A DNA stretch of 64,000 nucleotides from Sphingorhabdus sp. YGSMI21 (lineage in GTDB: Bacteria > Pseudomonadota > Alphaproteobacteria > Sphingomonadales > Sphingomonadaceae). Positions 29,530-39,920 of the stretch are shown piece by piece. Position numbers and translations under genes: made by a program. The notes below the pieces were generated by a model. That model searched no databases and had not been told where the DNA came from. It worked only from the letters and a program-made list of their open reading frames with translations. The stretch lies in NCBI RefSeq assembly GCF_002776575.1, contig NZ_CP022548.1:3301001-3365000 (forward strand), given 5' to 3'. Each line of letters starts with the position of its first letter. Position 1 is the first letter of the stretch.

Positions 29530-29635
29530 AATGGCGTTCCTAGCCCAAGCGACCTTACCAAGCGACCCCTGATTTTTTGGGCGATTCCCATGGTTAACCT
29601 CATGACCCGTTCAGCTTGACTATCGCTTGGTTTAA

Positions 29636-30718
<1,083 letters not shown>

Positions 30719-30761
30719 GCATATGATCGAACAACGACAGGAAGCGAAAGGATAAACCGAT

Positions 30762-31664
30762 ATGGCGCCGCCAAACAATCGGCGTCCAGGATTTTCCAAG
30801 CGGGCGCAATATAGCATATTCGCCAGCTATTTACTGGGCATATTGGGTGCGGTCTTGGGACTGCTTCTTTTGCTTGTCTCCTTCATCGATCCCAGAGGTT
30901 TTTCGGCCCTTCGCACCATCGGTGCGGAAGCCATGGCGCCAGTCAGCAAGACCCTGTCCGAATTTGGCAGTCTGACCGGAAATGCCGGGGATCAAGTTTC
31001 TGCCTATTTCAATGCGGCCTCGAAAAATGCCGAGATGCAGCGGGAACTGGAGCAGAACCGGATAGAGATCCTGGAAGCCCGCGCACTCAAACAGGAAAAT
31101 GACCGGCTCAAGCGGCTGCTGAAACTGGATGAGGAAATTCCCGATTCGATCGCCATGGCCCGTCTGATCAGTTCCACCGCTTCGAGCGCGCGCCGTATTG
31201 CCACGCTGGGTGTCGGCAGCAGCAGCGGGCTTGAACCCGGCCAGCCGGTCCGCTCACCGGAAGGCTTGGTCGGCAGAATCCTGGAAACCGGCCCCACCAC
31301 CGCCCGCGTCCTGCTGGTGTCCGACAGCAAGAATGTCACCCCGGTGCAGCGCGCGAGTGACAGCCTGCCCGCCTTTGCCACCGGGCGCGGTGACGGCACC
31401 GTCGATATCCAGCCGATCAATATCGGCAACAATCCCTTCAAGGGCGGTGACCTGCTGATCACATCGGGTAGCGGCGGGCTATACAGTCCCGGCATTCCCG
31501 TGGCGGTGGTTATCCGCAAGACCGAAACCGGCGCTATCGGGCGCGTCCTGGCGAATCCGGCCAAGGTCAGCCACGCCATCGTCCAGCCGATTTTCCAGGC
31601 CGAAACCGTCCGCCAGATCGAACAAGAGCCGATGGATGATCTGGAAGAGGAATCCGGCGAATAG
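30762..31664 (+). CDS. mreC: rod-shape determining protein MreC
   Basis: A 300-residue protein with one N-terminal membrane segment (about residues 20-45), a coiled coil (about 80-125, rich in Glu and Arg) and a periplasmic beta-barrel domain with VGSSSGLEPGQPVRSPEGLVG. MreC links MreB to the penicillin-binding protein 2/RodA synthase. AAAGGA precedes the ATG by 9 nt. It lies 43 bp after mreB, and its stop overlaps the GTG start of mreD by one base. Confidence 0.95.
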   Translation: MAPPNNRRPGFSKRAQYSIFASYLLGILGAVLGLLLLLVSFIDPRGFSALRTIGAEAMAPVSKTLSEFGSLTGNAGDQVSAYFNAASKNAEMQRELEQNRIEILEARALKQENDRLKRLLKLDEEIPDSIAMARLISSTASSARRIATLGVGSSSGLEPGQPVRSPEGLVGRILETGPTTARVLLVSDSKNVTPVQRASDSLPAFATGRGDGTVDIQPINIGNNPFKGGDLLITSGSGGLYSPGIPVAVVIRKTETGAIGRVLANPAKVSHAIVQPIFQAETVRQIEQEPMDDLEEESGE

Positions 31665-32179
31665 TGCCCCGATCCCGTCAATCCCGGATTGGCCGGCAAC
31701 CCTCGCAGTGGCGGATCAAGCTGATCCCGCCGGTGACCGTGGTCCTCGGTTCGATGATCACGGCGCTGCCGATCATCACCGACTATCCGATCCTGCCACC
31801 CATGGGTTTGCTGGTGATCCTGGCGTGGCGGCTGATCCGGCCGGGCTATTGGGCGGTCTGGGCCGGCTTCCCGCTCGGCCTCATCGATGATATTTTCAGT
31901 GGGCAGCCCTTCGGTAGCGCCGCATTTCTCTGGTCGGTGATTTTCATCCTGCTCGAGACGCTCGACCGCAAGGCGGTGCGTCGCGATTATTGGCAGGACT
32001 GGCTCATCGCCTCCATTGCGACGACAATTGTGCTAATATGCGGCATGCTGATCGTCGACTTACAATCCAACCTGCTGCGGCTCGACCTACTGGTGCCGCA
32101 GATTTTGCTGTCGATTCTGCTCTATCCGTTTGTCGCCCGGCTGATCGGGGCGATCGATAACTGGCGGGTGGCATCATGA
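31664..32179 (+). CDS. mreD: rod-shape determining protein MreD
   Basis: A 171-residue inner-membrane protein with about five hydrophobic segments and the motif GFPLGLIDDIFSGQPFGS, typical of MreD. Its GTG start shares a base with the mreC stop, and its TGA overlaps the mrdA ATG by 4 bp. The position between mreC and mrdA and the membrane topology make the call firm despite low sequence conservation in this family. It works with MreC in the elongasome. Confidence 0.9.
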   Translation: MPRSRQSRIGRQPSQWRIKLIPPVTVVLGSMITALPIITDYPILPPMGLLVILAWRLIRPGYWAVWAGFPLGLIDDIFSGQPFGSAAFLWSVIFILLETLDRKAVRRDYWQDWLIASIATTIVLICGMLIVDLQSNLLRLDLLVPQILLSILLYPFVARLIGAIDNWRVAS

Positions 32180-34149
32180 AACCGGCCAAGACCATCAGCA
32201 GCGCCATGCAGGAGCTCACCTTCACCCGCCGGGCGACGGTGATCGGCGGGCTGCAGATCGGCGTCGGTGTGCTGCTGGCGGCGCGCATGGCCTATATTTC
32301 GGTGGCCGAGAACGAACGCTACAAGCTGCTCTCGGAAAGCAACCGGGTCAATCTCACGCTCGTCCCGCCGCGCCGGGGCTGGCTGATCGACCGTAACGGC
32401 AAGCCGATCGCCAACAACAAGACCGACTTCCGTATCGACATCATCCCGGACCGGCTGCGCGACAAGGACAAGACCGTGGCCACGCTGGCCAATCTGCTGT
32501 CGCTCGATCCGGAAGAGCTGGAGCGGATCAACAGGGAGCTGGAACAGGCCGGCAGCTTCCAGCCCGTTCAGGTCGCGACCGGGCTCGATTCGGAACAATA
32601 TGCCGCTGTCAGCGTCCGCCTTCCCGACCTGCCCGGTGTTTCGCCACGACAGGGCTTCTCGCGCAACTATCCCAGCGGGCCGGCGATCGGGCATCTGGTC
32701 GGCTATGTCGGCATAGCCTCGGCGGAAGATTACAAGGAAAATCCGGACCCGATATTGATCACGCCAGGCTACAAGATCGGCAAGGACGGTCTGGAGAAGA
32801 TGTTCGAGGACCATCTGCAGGGCAAGCCCGGCGCAAAAAGGGTCGAGGTGACGGCGCGCGGCAAGATCGTCCGCGAGCTTAACACCCGGCCCGACGTGCC
32901 CGGCAAGCCGCTGCAACTGACGCTCGACATCGACCTGCAGGAATATGCGGCCCGCCGCCTGGGCCCCGAATCCGGCTCTGTGGTCGTCATCGATTGCCTG
33001 ACCGGCGACATATTGACGATGACCTCGATGCCGTCTTTTGACCCGAACAGCTTCTCCGACGGCATCGGGGTTACCGAATATGGCATGCTGCGCGAGGACG
33101 ATCATGTGCCGCTGCTCGACAAGTCGCTGAAAAGCCTGTTTCCGCCAGGTTCGACGGTCAAGCCAATGGTTGCCCTTTCCTTCCTGGAGGCAGGCCTGGA
33201 TCCGGACGAGACCGTCAATTGCAATGGCGGGCTGCAGGTCGGCAACCGGCGCTTCCGCTGCTGGAAACGGGGTGGTCACGGACGGGTCGACATGGCCAAG
33301 GGCATCTACCAGAGCTGCGACGTCTATTTCTATTATTTCGCCCAGAAGATCGGCATCAATCCGATCGCGCTGATGGCCAACCGTCTGGGACTGGGGCAGA
33401 AATACCCGCTGCCGGTGGCGAGCCAGTTTTACGGCACGGTCCCCGATCCCGCATGGCTGCGCAAGAAGCACAAGCGCGAGTGGCAGGCCTATGATACGGT
33501 CAACACCACCATCGGCCAGGGCTATATGCTGGTCAATCCGACCCAGCTGGCGGTCATGGCGTCACGGCTGGCGACGGGCAAGAATATCGTTCCGCGCCTG
33601 ATCATGGAGGAGAAGAAGTCGCCGATCCAGACGCTGAACCTCGATCCCGAGCATCTGCTCTATGTGCAACAGGCGATGAGCGACGTGGTCAACGGCCCCG
33701 GCACAGCCGGTCGGGCTCGGCTGCCGATCGAGAATGTGAAAATGGCCGGCAAGACCGGCACCGCCCAGGTGGTCAATCTCGATTTCGGCCGCGGCGGCCA
33801 GGATGTGGCCTGGAAATATCGCGATCACGGCCTGTTCGTCTGCTTCGCCCCCTATGACAATCCGCGCTATGCTGCCGCCGTGGTCATCGAACATGGCGGC
33901 GGGTCCGGAGCGGCCTATCCCGTCGCGAGGGACGTCCTGACCTTCCTCTATGACCGCCAGAAGGCGATGGACGTGCTGACCGGCATGGAAAAATCCTGGG
34001 GCGGCACGATCCAGGAGCGGATGGACCGGAAAATGGCAGCCTATCGCGCGCGGAAAAATCTCGAGAAGGCAATGGCCGAAAATCCGGCCGCCGCCAGCCC
34101 TGAAACGCCCGAATCCGGCACCGGAGCCGGCGCGGGAGATCAGGATTGA
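32176..34149 (+). CDS. mrdA: penicillin-binding protein 2 (peptidoglycan transpeptidase)
   Basis: A 657-residue class B penicillin-binding protein that cross-links peptidoglycan during elongation. A membrane anchor (about 22-40) is followed by the dimerisation domain and the transpeptidase domain. The catalytic motif is STVK (Ser326, Lys329) in PPGSTVKPMVAL, the second motif is SCD in YQSCDVYFYYF, and KTGTAQ starts at Lys526. The last 40 residues are low-complexity Ala/Pro/Gly. The start overlaps mreD by 4 bp and rodA overlaps its end, consistent with coupled synthesis of the PBP2-RodA pair. Confidence 0.97.
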   Translation: MKPAKTISSAMQELTFTRRATVIGGLQIGVGVLLAARMAYISVAENERYKLLSESNRVNLTLVPPRRGWLIDRNGKPIANNKTDFRIDIIPDRLRDKDKTVATLANLLSLDPEELERINRELEQAGSFQPVQVATGLDSEQYAAVSVRLPDLPGVSPRQGFSRNYPSGPAIGHLVGYVGIASAEDYKENPDPILITPGYKIGKDGLEKMFEDHLQGKPGAKRVEVTARGKIVRELNTRPDVPGKPLQLTLDIDLQEYAARRLGPESGSVVVIDCLTGDILTMTSMPSFDPNSFSDGIGVTEYGMLREDDHVPLLDKSLKSLFPPGSTVKPMVALSFLEAGLDPDETVNCNGGLQVGNRRFRCWKRGGHGRVDMAKGIYQSCDVYFYYFAQKIGINPIALMANRLGLGQKYPLPVASQFYGTVPDPAWLRKKHKREWQAYDTVNTTIGQGYMLVNPTQLAVMASRLATGKNIVPRLIMEEKKSPIQTLNLDPEHLLYVQQAMSDVVNGPGTAGRARLPIENVKMAGKTGTAQVVNLDFGRGGQDVAWKYRDHGLFVCFAPYDNPRYAAAVVIEHGGGSGAAYPVARDVLTFLYDRQKAMDVLTGMEKSWGGTIQERMDRKMAAYRARKNLEKAMAENPAAASPETPESGTGAGAGDQD

Positions 34150-35258
34150 GCGACTTCATTCCGGCTCCGATAGCGCAGCTTCCCTGGAAAACCATCCTGC
34201 TCCTGTTCGTACTGGCGAGCTTCGGTTTCATCGTTCTCTATTCGGCCGCAGGCGGCAGCCTGACCCCCTGGGCGGGGATGCACATGGTGCGCTTCACGAT
34301 TTTCCTGCTGATGGCGGTGGTGATGTCGCGGTTCAAGGAATCCTTCTGGAAAACCATGGCTTTCCCGGCCTATATCATCGTCGTGATCATGCTGTTCGGG
34401 GTCGAACTGATCGGCGCGGTCGGCGGCGGAAGCCAGAGATGGCTCAATCTGGGATTCATCCGGCTGCAGCCCTCGGAACTGATGAAGGTCGCGATCATAT
34501 TGGCGGTGGCCCGCTTCTACGACCTGTTGCCGCCGAGCCGTATCCGGACCTGGGGCGCGATCTGGCCACTGCTGGCGCTGCTGGCCCTGCCCTGTGGCCT
34601 GATATTGATGCAGCCCGATCTGGGCACCACCATCACCGTGGTGACCGGCGCGCTGACCGTCGCCTTTCTGGCCGGCCTGCCGCTCCGGCTGTTCATCGGC
34701 GGCGGTGCGGCCATCGCGCTGCTGGCACCGATTGCCTATTTCTTCGCGCTGGAAGAGTATCAGCAGCGGCGCGTCACGACTTTCCTGAACCCGGAAAATG
34801 ACCCGCTGGGCGCCGGCTATCATATCAGCCAGTCGAAGATCGCGATCGGATCCGGCGGCCTGTTCGGCAAGGGCTTCCTGAACGGCACCCAGAGCCATCT
34901 CGACTATCTGCCCGAAGGACACACCGATTTCGTCTTTGCCACCATGGCCGAGGAATGGGGACTGTTCGGCGGCATATTGGTGCTTTCCGGATTTTTCCTG
35001 CTGTTCCGCTGGGGTCTCGGCGTGGCAATGAAAGCCAAAACCCGCTTCTCGCAGCTGACCGCAGCCGGCCTGACGGTGACCATATTCTTCTATGTCGCGA
35101 TCAACCTGATGATGGTCATGGGACTGGCACCGGTTGTCGGCATCCCCTTGCCGTTCCTCAGCCACGGTGGCTCGTCGATGATGACGATCATGATCTGCGT
35201 CGGCATCCTGATGTCGATCGAATGCCATCCGGGGCGAAGCGGCAACGCATTTGGATAA
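34146..35258 (+). CDS. rodA: rod-shape determining protein RodA (SEDS glycosyltransferase)
   Basis: A 370-residue polytopic membrane protein of the SEDS family that polymerises lipid II with PBP2. About ten hydrophobic segments are visible. Conserved stretches include GGGSQRWLNLGFIRLQPSELMKVA, QPDLGTTITVVTGA, GHTDFVFATMAEEWG and PLPFLSHGGSSMM. The start is a TTG at 34146 whose bases overlap the mrdA TGA (TTGA), so translation is coupled. It is the last gene of the elongation operon and is followed by tRNA-Lys. Confidence 0.97.
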   Translation: MSDFIPAPIAQLPWKTILLLFVLASFGFIVLYSAAGGSLTPWAGMHMVRFTIFLLMAVVMSRFKESFWKTMAFPAYIIVVIMLFGVELIGAVGGGSQRWLNLGFIRLQPSELMKVAIILAVARFYDLLPPSRIRTWGAIWPLLALLALPCGLILMQPDLGTTITVVTGALTVAFLAGLPLRLFIGGGAAIALLAPIAYFFALEEYQQRRVTTFLNPENDPLGAGYHISQSKIAIGSGGLFGKGFLNGTQSHLDYLPEGHTDFVFATMAEEWGLFGGILVLSGFFLLFRWGLGVAMKAKTRFSQLTAAGLTVTIFFYVAINLMMVMGLAPVVGIPLPFLSHGGSSMMTIMICVGILMSIECHPGRSGNAFG

Positions 35259-35315
35259 AAATAGCAAAGCAACCGGTTGCGTTCCGGAAATCCGGCCCTA
35301 TATAGCCTCTGATAT

Positions 35316-35391
<76 letters not shown>

Positions 35392-35405
35392 TTTTTCCCG
35401 AGAGA

Positions 35406-35428
35406 GAAACCATCCGGCGGATGGTTTC
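35406..35428. repeat. Short perfect hairpin after tRNA-Lys
   Basis: GAAACCATCC and GGATGGTTTC form a 10-bp perfect stem with a 3-nt loop, 15 bp after the tRNA. Neither strand has a T run directly after the stem, so it is at best a weak terminator. It lies between tRNA-Lys and the convergent oxidoreductase gene and could end either transcript. Confidence 0.5.
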
Positions 35429-35532
35429 CGGAAAAACCCCGCGCACAAGCGTGGACGCCTCTATTTCTTACACCAGCAACAATCTGTTTGCCCCGGCCGC
35501 GCGCCAGCGCGACCGGCTCAGTCAGAATCCCG

Positions 35533-36945
35533 TCATGCGCCCGAGGGGACCCCGCGATCCTGGTCTTGCGGCAAGTCTATCGGGGTTGCCGCACAAATCG
35601 TCCGGAGCGCCTGTTTCAGGCCCTCCTCGATCGTCGGATGATAGAAAGGCCGTTCCAGCAACTGGCTGGCCGTCTGGCCCTGCTGGATCGCCCAAGTGAG
35701 CATATGCGCGAGATGTTCGCTGGCGGGCGTGCATAGGTCCGCGCCGATCAGCTTGCCATCCGGCGCGGCTGCGTAAAGCGTCAGGACACCCTCATTGCGG
35801 CCCTCCACACGCGCCCTGCCCTGATCGCCGAAGTCGGCTGTACCGGTGATCACACCGTCCTCCTCCGACTGTCCGATCCGCGCGACCGGCGGGCTGGTGA
35901 AGGTGATGCTGAAATGCGGGAATCGGTCCGCTTGCATCGATGCCGGGAAGGCCACGGCGTTGCGTCCGGCAATCGCGCCGTCCTGCGAGGCCTCGTGCAG
36001 CAACGGCAGGTCGTTGGCGACGTCACCGGCGAGAAAGATCGAACTGTCACCACATTGCATCGTGTTGCGGTCGTGGACGGGCACACCGTCATCGTCGAGC
36101 GCGATTCCGGCAGCGGAAAGGTCAAGGCTTTCCAGATTCGGTGGTCTTCCGGTGGCGACCAGAACATGATCAAATTCCGCCTGGCCCGAAGACGCGCCGC
36201 TCCAGGAAAGCCGCGCGCCATCGTCTGTCGTGCTGGCCTCCAGTTCCACGCCGAGCTTCAGCGTCAGATCGGCCGCGATTATTTCCTTCAAGGCGGCATG
36301 CACCTTGTCGCAGCGGATTCCGCCGAGACGGTCATTCTGGTCAAACAGCATCACGCGCACGCCAAGACGGGCCATGGCCTGCGCAAGCTCAAGGCCGATG
36401 GGCCCCGAACCGATCACGGCGAGCCGCGCGGGAAGATCCTCCAGATCGAATATATTCTCGTTGGTCAGCAAACACTTTCCCAATGCCGAGAATTGGTCGG
36501 GAACGAAAGGCCGCGAACCGGTGGCAATGATGACCCGACGCGCCTCGATCTGTCGTCCGTCATCCAGCTCAAGACTGTTTGCCGCGATGAATTTCGCCCT
36601 GGCCCGCATACGGATGCGATCAGGGATGTCGGCTATGCTCTCGCGGGTCAGTCTGGCAAAGCGGTCGCGTTCGTCGCGCACGCGCTGCATGACCGCCTTG
36701 CCGTCAATCTCGATTTCGGGAACCCGGATACCGAAATGGTCGGCGGACCGGGCCGCATGGGCCGCATGCGAAGCCGCGATCAGCAGCTTTGAAGGCATGC
36801 AACCGACAGTGGCGCACGTGGTGCCATTGAAATAGGGATCGATCAGCAGTGTGCTCGCCCCGTTCGCACGCGCCGCCCGCTCTGCCGCCAGTCCGGCCGT
36901 GCCGGCGCCGATGATCGCGACATCGCAGCGTAACATCCTCGCCAT
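35533..36945 (-). CDS. class I pyridine nucleotide-disulfide oxidoreductase (dihydrolipoyl dehydrogenase-like)
   Basis: A 470-residue FAD enzyme. The FAD-binding motif is IIGAGTAGLAAERAARANG at about 11-29, and the redox-active disulfide is Cys44-x4-Cys49 in GTTCATVGCMPSK. NAD(P)H binding (IGSGPIGLELAQAMARLG), the second FAD site (IFLAGDVAND) and the C-terminal dimer segment with the His-Pro-Thr active-site motif (PFYHPTIEEGLKQAL) follow. It differs from housekeeping dihydrolipoyl dehydrogenase and lies apart from any 2-oxoacid dehydrogenase genes. A role as a soluble disulfide or quinone reductase is possible; the substrate is not determined. It starts 1 bp after the aldehyde dehydrogenase stop, so the two are co-transcribed. 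Confidence 0.88.
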   Translation of the reverse strand: MARMLRCDVAIIGAGTAGLAAERAARANGASTLLIDPYFNGTTCATVGCMPSKLLIAASHAAHAARSADHFGIRVPEIEIDGKAVMQRVRDERDRFARLTRESIADIPDRIRMRARAKFIAANSLELDDGRQIEARRVIIATGSRPFVPDQFSALGKCLLTNENIFDLEDLPARLAVIGSGPIGLELAQAMARLGVRVMLFDQNDRLGGIRCDKVHAALKEIIAADLTLKLGVELEASTTDDGARLSWSGASSGQAEFDHVLVATGRPPNLESLDLSAAGIALDDDGVPVHDRNTMQCGDSSIFLAGDVANDLPLLHEASQDGAIAGRNAVAFPASMQADRFPHFSITFTSPPVARIGQSEEDGVITGTADFGDQGRARVEGRNEGVLTLYAAAPDGKLIGADLCTPASEHLAHMLTWAIQQGQTASQLLERPFYHPTIEEGLKQALRTICAATPIDLPQDQDRGVPSGA

Positions 36946-36946
36946 A

Positions 36947-38326
36947 TCAGGCCCCGATCGTGATAGATTTGACGTTCACGAACTCCTTCAGGCCGACTTC
37001 GCCATGCTCGCGGCCATAACCACTGTCCTTCACTCCGCCGAAAGGCATGTCCGGCGATGCGATTGTATAGGTGTTGATATTGACCATACCGGTGTCGAAA
37101 TGTTTCGACGCCATCTTGACCGCACGATCGATGTCCTTGCTGAAAATACCGCCGCCGAGCCCGTAGCGGCTATCGTTAGCGATACGCATAGCGTCTTCGT
37201 CGTCCTGGGCTTTGATGATCGATGCGACCGGACCAAAGATCTCGTCATCATAGGCAGGCTGCCCGGGTGCCACATCGACCAGCGCGGTGGCGGGGTAGAA
37301 CCATCCTTTATCATCCGGGATCACGCCACCGGCGACGATCTTCGCGCCTTTGGACACGCTCTCTTCGACCTGCTCGTGGACCTGGTCACGCTGGCTGCGC
37401 GACACCATGGGGCCAAGCTGGGTTTCCTCCTTGTTCGGATCGCCCATTTTCACATCATTGAATGCAGCAGCATAGCCCTCGACAAAGGCGTCGTAATTTT
37501 TCTCGGTGACGATGAAGCGTTTCGCATTCACACAGGTCTGGCCGTTGTTAAAAATACGACCCTGAACGCAGGCCTTGATGGCCAGATCGAGGTCAACATC
37601 ATCGAAAACCATATAGGCATCGTTCGAACCGAGCTCGAGCACCGTCTTCTTGGAGACCGCAGCCGCCCGCTGGGCGACCGAACGGCCGGCTTTGTCGCTG
37701 CCCGTGAGAGTCACGCCACGAACCAGGTCGTGCTCGATGATGGCATCGGACTGGTCATGGGTGATTAGCAGAACGCCGAACAGGCCCTTTGGCAATCCTG
37801 CCGCTTCGTAGATGTCACGCAGCATCAGGCCGCTGCCGGTGCAATTGGCGGAATGTTTGAGCAAAACGCCATTGCCGACCATCAGCGCCGAGATCGAATA
37901 GCGGATTGCCTGATAGCAGGGGAAGTTCCACGGCTGGATGCCATAGATGACGCCAAGCGGCGAATAGGTTACGATGCCGCGGCCCTCCGGCACTTCCCGC
38001 TCTTCATCGGCGAGCATCTCCGGACCGTGCTTGGCTGTATAATCGCAAATCCCGGCGCATAGCTCGATTTCCTCGCGGGCGTCGCTGAGCAGCTTACCCA
38101 TTTCATCGGTCATCAACTGGGCGAATTCCTCCTGCGATTCACGCAGCTTGTCCGCGATGGCCGCGATCACTCCGGCACGTTCCTCGAGGCTCTTGAGCCG
38201 CCAGTCGAGAAAGGCGTCATGACTTTGCTGCACGACCCGCATGGCCTCGTCGTCCGACATGATCGGATAGGTCTCGAGCGGCTCTTCGGTCAGTGGATTG
38301 ACGGTTTCTATGGTCTTGTCGGTCAT
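36947..38326 (-). CDS. NAD(P)-dependent succinate-semialdehyde dehydrogenase family enzyme
   Basis: A 459-residue aldehyde dehydrogenase with VNPLTEEPLETYP at the start, GVIYGIQPWNFPCYQAIR, the general base Glu231 in ELGSNDAYMV and the nucleophile Cys265 in NNGQTCVNAKRF. The DDEIFGPVAS segment and the close GGVKDSGYGREHG end fit the succinate-semialdehyde group (GabD/Sad). In most relatives ELGGSD replaces ELGSND. AAGGA lies 8 nt before the ATG. It is upstream of and nearly fused to the flavin disulfide oxidoreductase gene. The preferred aldehyde is inferred only from overall resemblance. Confidence 0.9.
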   Translation of the reverse strand: MTDKTIETVNPLTEEPLETYPIMSDDEAMRVVQQSHDAFLDWRLKSLEERAGVIAAIADKLRESQEEFAQLMTDEMGKLLSDAREEIELCAGICDYTAKHGPEMLADEEREVPEGRGIVTYSPLGVIYGIQPWNFPCYQAIRYSISALMVGNGVLLKHSANCTGSGLMLRDIYEAAGLPKGLFGVLLITHDQSDAIIEHDLVRGVTLTGSDKAGRSVAQRAAAVSKKTVLELGSNDAYMVFDDVDLDLAIKACVQGRIFNNGQTCVNAKRFIVTEKNYDAFVEGYAAAFNDVKMGDPNKEETQLGPMVSRSQRDQVHEQVEESVSKGAKIVAGGVIPDDKGWFYPATALVDVAPGQPAYDDEIFGPVASIIKAQDDEDAMRIANDSRYGLGGGIFSKDIDRAVKMASKHFDTGMVNINTYTIASPDMPFGGVKDSGYGREHGEVGLKEFVNVKSITIGA

Positions 38327-38383
38327 GGGGGATCCTTCATCATTGTGAATTGGTCGGCAGCGCCGGATATTGGGAGGAAGCGT

Positions 38384-39145
38384 TCAGCCGTATGTCTTGC
38401 GATGGTCGTCCAGCGTGCAGGCCGCATGTTCCAGAGCCTTGTCGATTGCCTCCGGGAAGCTTTTTTCGTCGCAATATATTATGCCGCTATGGGCGGCGCA
38501 GACGGCCGCCGTATCGGCCCAGTCGCGGGCCATGTCCCGGGCCCAGCGGATATAGTCGTCCGCTGCCCCGGCCCGCTTCTCCAGCCCGTCTGCCAGCTTG
38601 GGATGGAAGCGCAGTTGCGGGCCCGGCACGACCTTCTGGACGAGCGAGGGCAGATCGATGACCATCAGCGTGTCGTCCGCATGAACAATGCGGCTTTCCC
38701 TGTGTCGTACGATCACCGATCCAACGTGGACACTGTCGTCATCGGAAATGAAGTCAACGCCGGAAGGGATTGAAAAGTCGAGGATATCGGAAAATTGCCG
38801 CTGGGTTGCTTCATCTTCGATGAAATGGGGGTCCCAATCGAGCTCCGGCGCCTGCTCGTGATGCCGCCGGGTCCCGATCAGCCGCGCATGGGGCAGCATG
38901 TCCTGCATGGCCTGGCAATGGATGGTGTGGAACGGATGGACGTTCAGCACCGCCTCGATCAGGGCGCCGCCTTCGGTCAGCGCCATCAGTTCCTCGCGGT
39001 CGGATGTCTCCGGTGCGTAGGAATCGAGCAATATGAACGTACCGCCGGGCTTGCGCACCAGCGACATATGGGTGCCGATATTTATGACGTGGGCGATCTT
39101 GAAATCGCCGCGTATGTTCCAGAAATTGTCTGCCAGATGTTTGAT
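38384..39145 (-). CDS. metallo-beta-lactamase-fold-like protein with possible ATC start
   Basis: A protein of about 253 residues starting KHLADNFWNIRGDFKIAHVI, an opening I associate with metallo-hydrolase-like proteins in sphingomonads. VLNVHPFHTIHCQAM resembles a degenerate HxHxDH metal motif, and HRESRIVHADDTLMVID a later ligand strand. No signal peptide is seen. The best ribosome binding site (AAGGAG, 39153-39158) lies 7 nt before an ATC codon at 39145, with no ATG, GTG or TTG in frame close by. The next in-frame start is a GTG at 39217 without a ribosome binding site. It lies 57 bp downstream of nothing recognisable and upstream of the aldehyde dehydrogenase gene on the same strand. Confidence 0.72.
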   Translation of the reverse strand: MKHLADNFWNIRGDFKIAHVINIGTHMSLVRKPGGTFILLDSYAPETSDREELMALTEGGALIEAVLNVHPFHTIHCQAMQDMLPHARLIGTRRHHEQAPELDWDPHFIEDEATQRQFSDILDFSIPSGVDFISDDDSVHVGSVIVRHRESRIVHADDTLMVIDLPSLVQKVVPGPQLRFHPKLADGLEKRAGAADDYIRWARDMARDWADTAAVCAAHSGIIYCDEKSFPEAIDKALEHAACTLDDHRKTYG

Positions 39146-39358
39146 CGCAATGCTCCTTGGGGAATTCCGCCGGGGGTTTCCTGAACAACACCCGAGAGTG
39201 ATATCGGTTCCGGTCACGCTCGAATGATCCGGCGCGAAACAGGTGGATCGCGCGCAGCCATGACTTCACTGTTAGCTATTGAAATCAAACAGCTGCTGCC
39301 CGCCGGATGCGGTCATGCCGCCGGTGCGGGATGTTGGGAGAGCAAGAGTGACGCGGCG

Positions 39359-39622
39359 CTAGCGCAGCTGGCTGTCCTTGCTGCCTCGCCGGTTGAAGCC
39401 GGCGGCCTTGCGGCCCGCATCGCGCGCCGACTGACAGACCACACAGGTTCTGGTACCGGGCAAGGCGCGGCGCCTGGCGTCGGGAATTTCCTCGCCGCAT
39501 TCGGCGCAATATCTGGCAGCTTCGCCCGTAGGCATATCGGCCCGTGCGCGCTTGACCGCGTCGGCAATCGTATCGTCTATCTGATCCTGCACCGCGCCAT
39601 CGCGCGCCCAACCGCCTGCCAT
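39359..39622 (-). CDS. DksA/TraR-type C4 zinc finger protein
   Basis: An 87-residue protein of the TraR/YbiI branch of the DksA family. The zinc finger uses Cys39, Cys42, Cys60 and Cys63 (YCAECGEEIPDARRRALPGT, then TCVVCQ). A short N-terminal helix pair contains acidic residues (DQIDDTIADA) that in TraR reach the RNA polymerase secondary channel. TraR-like proteins modulate initiation with or without ppGpp; that role here follows from the family only. CGGAG precedes the ATG. Confidence 0.9.
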   Translation of the reverse strand: MAGGWARDGAVQDQIDDTIADAVKRARADMPTGEAARYCAECGEEIPDARRRALPGTRTCVVCQSARDAGRKAAGFNRRGSKDSQLR

Positions 39623-39830
39623 AAAAACTCCGAATATATTAGTTGTGGAAATATTCTATCGGGGAATCAACGGCTGGACCGGAAAAAGGTTGCCCACGTC
39701 GCCCTGTCGGGCGGAGGCGTCAGCGGAGCGCCGCTTGCCACAGGCTTTGGCCGGACGAATATCGGTACGGAAACACGGGCGCGTTTGACGAATAAGCCGG
39801 GGACACCGGATCACGCGACGCAGAAATAGA
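39623..39830. other. Gap between the zinc-finger gene and HU with no gene seen
   Basis: About 300 bp separate the zinc-finger gene from HU. The part up to 39830 shows no coding signature or obvious structure and probably holds the promoter of the minus-strand zinc-finger gene. The remainder contains two hairpins, listed separately. Confidence 0.4.
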
Positions 39831-39864
39831 AACAGGCGGGCCTCTTTTCGAGGTCCCGCCTGTT
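39831..39864. terminator. Hairpin between HU and the zinc-finger gene, possible second terminator
   Basis: AACAGGCGGG and CCTC (39831-39844) pair with GAGG and CCCGCCTGTT (39849-39864) across a short loop with one bulged base. On the minus strand it is followed by TTTCTATTTC, a weak T-rich run. It lies after the main HU terminator and could act as a backup. Confidence 0.55.
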
Positions 39865-39884
39865 ATTTCTAGAACAAAGCGCGA

Positions 39885-39913
39885 GAAAAATGGGGGGCGA
39901 AACTCTGCCCCCC
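39885..39913 (-). terminator. Rho-independent terminator of the HU gene
   Basis: On the minus strand GGGGGGC and GCCCCCC form a 7-bp GC stem around an 8-nt loop, followed by ATTTTTC. It begins 8 bp after the HU stop. Confidence 0.85.
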
Positions 39914-39920
39914 GGTTTGT

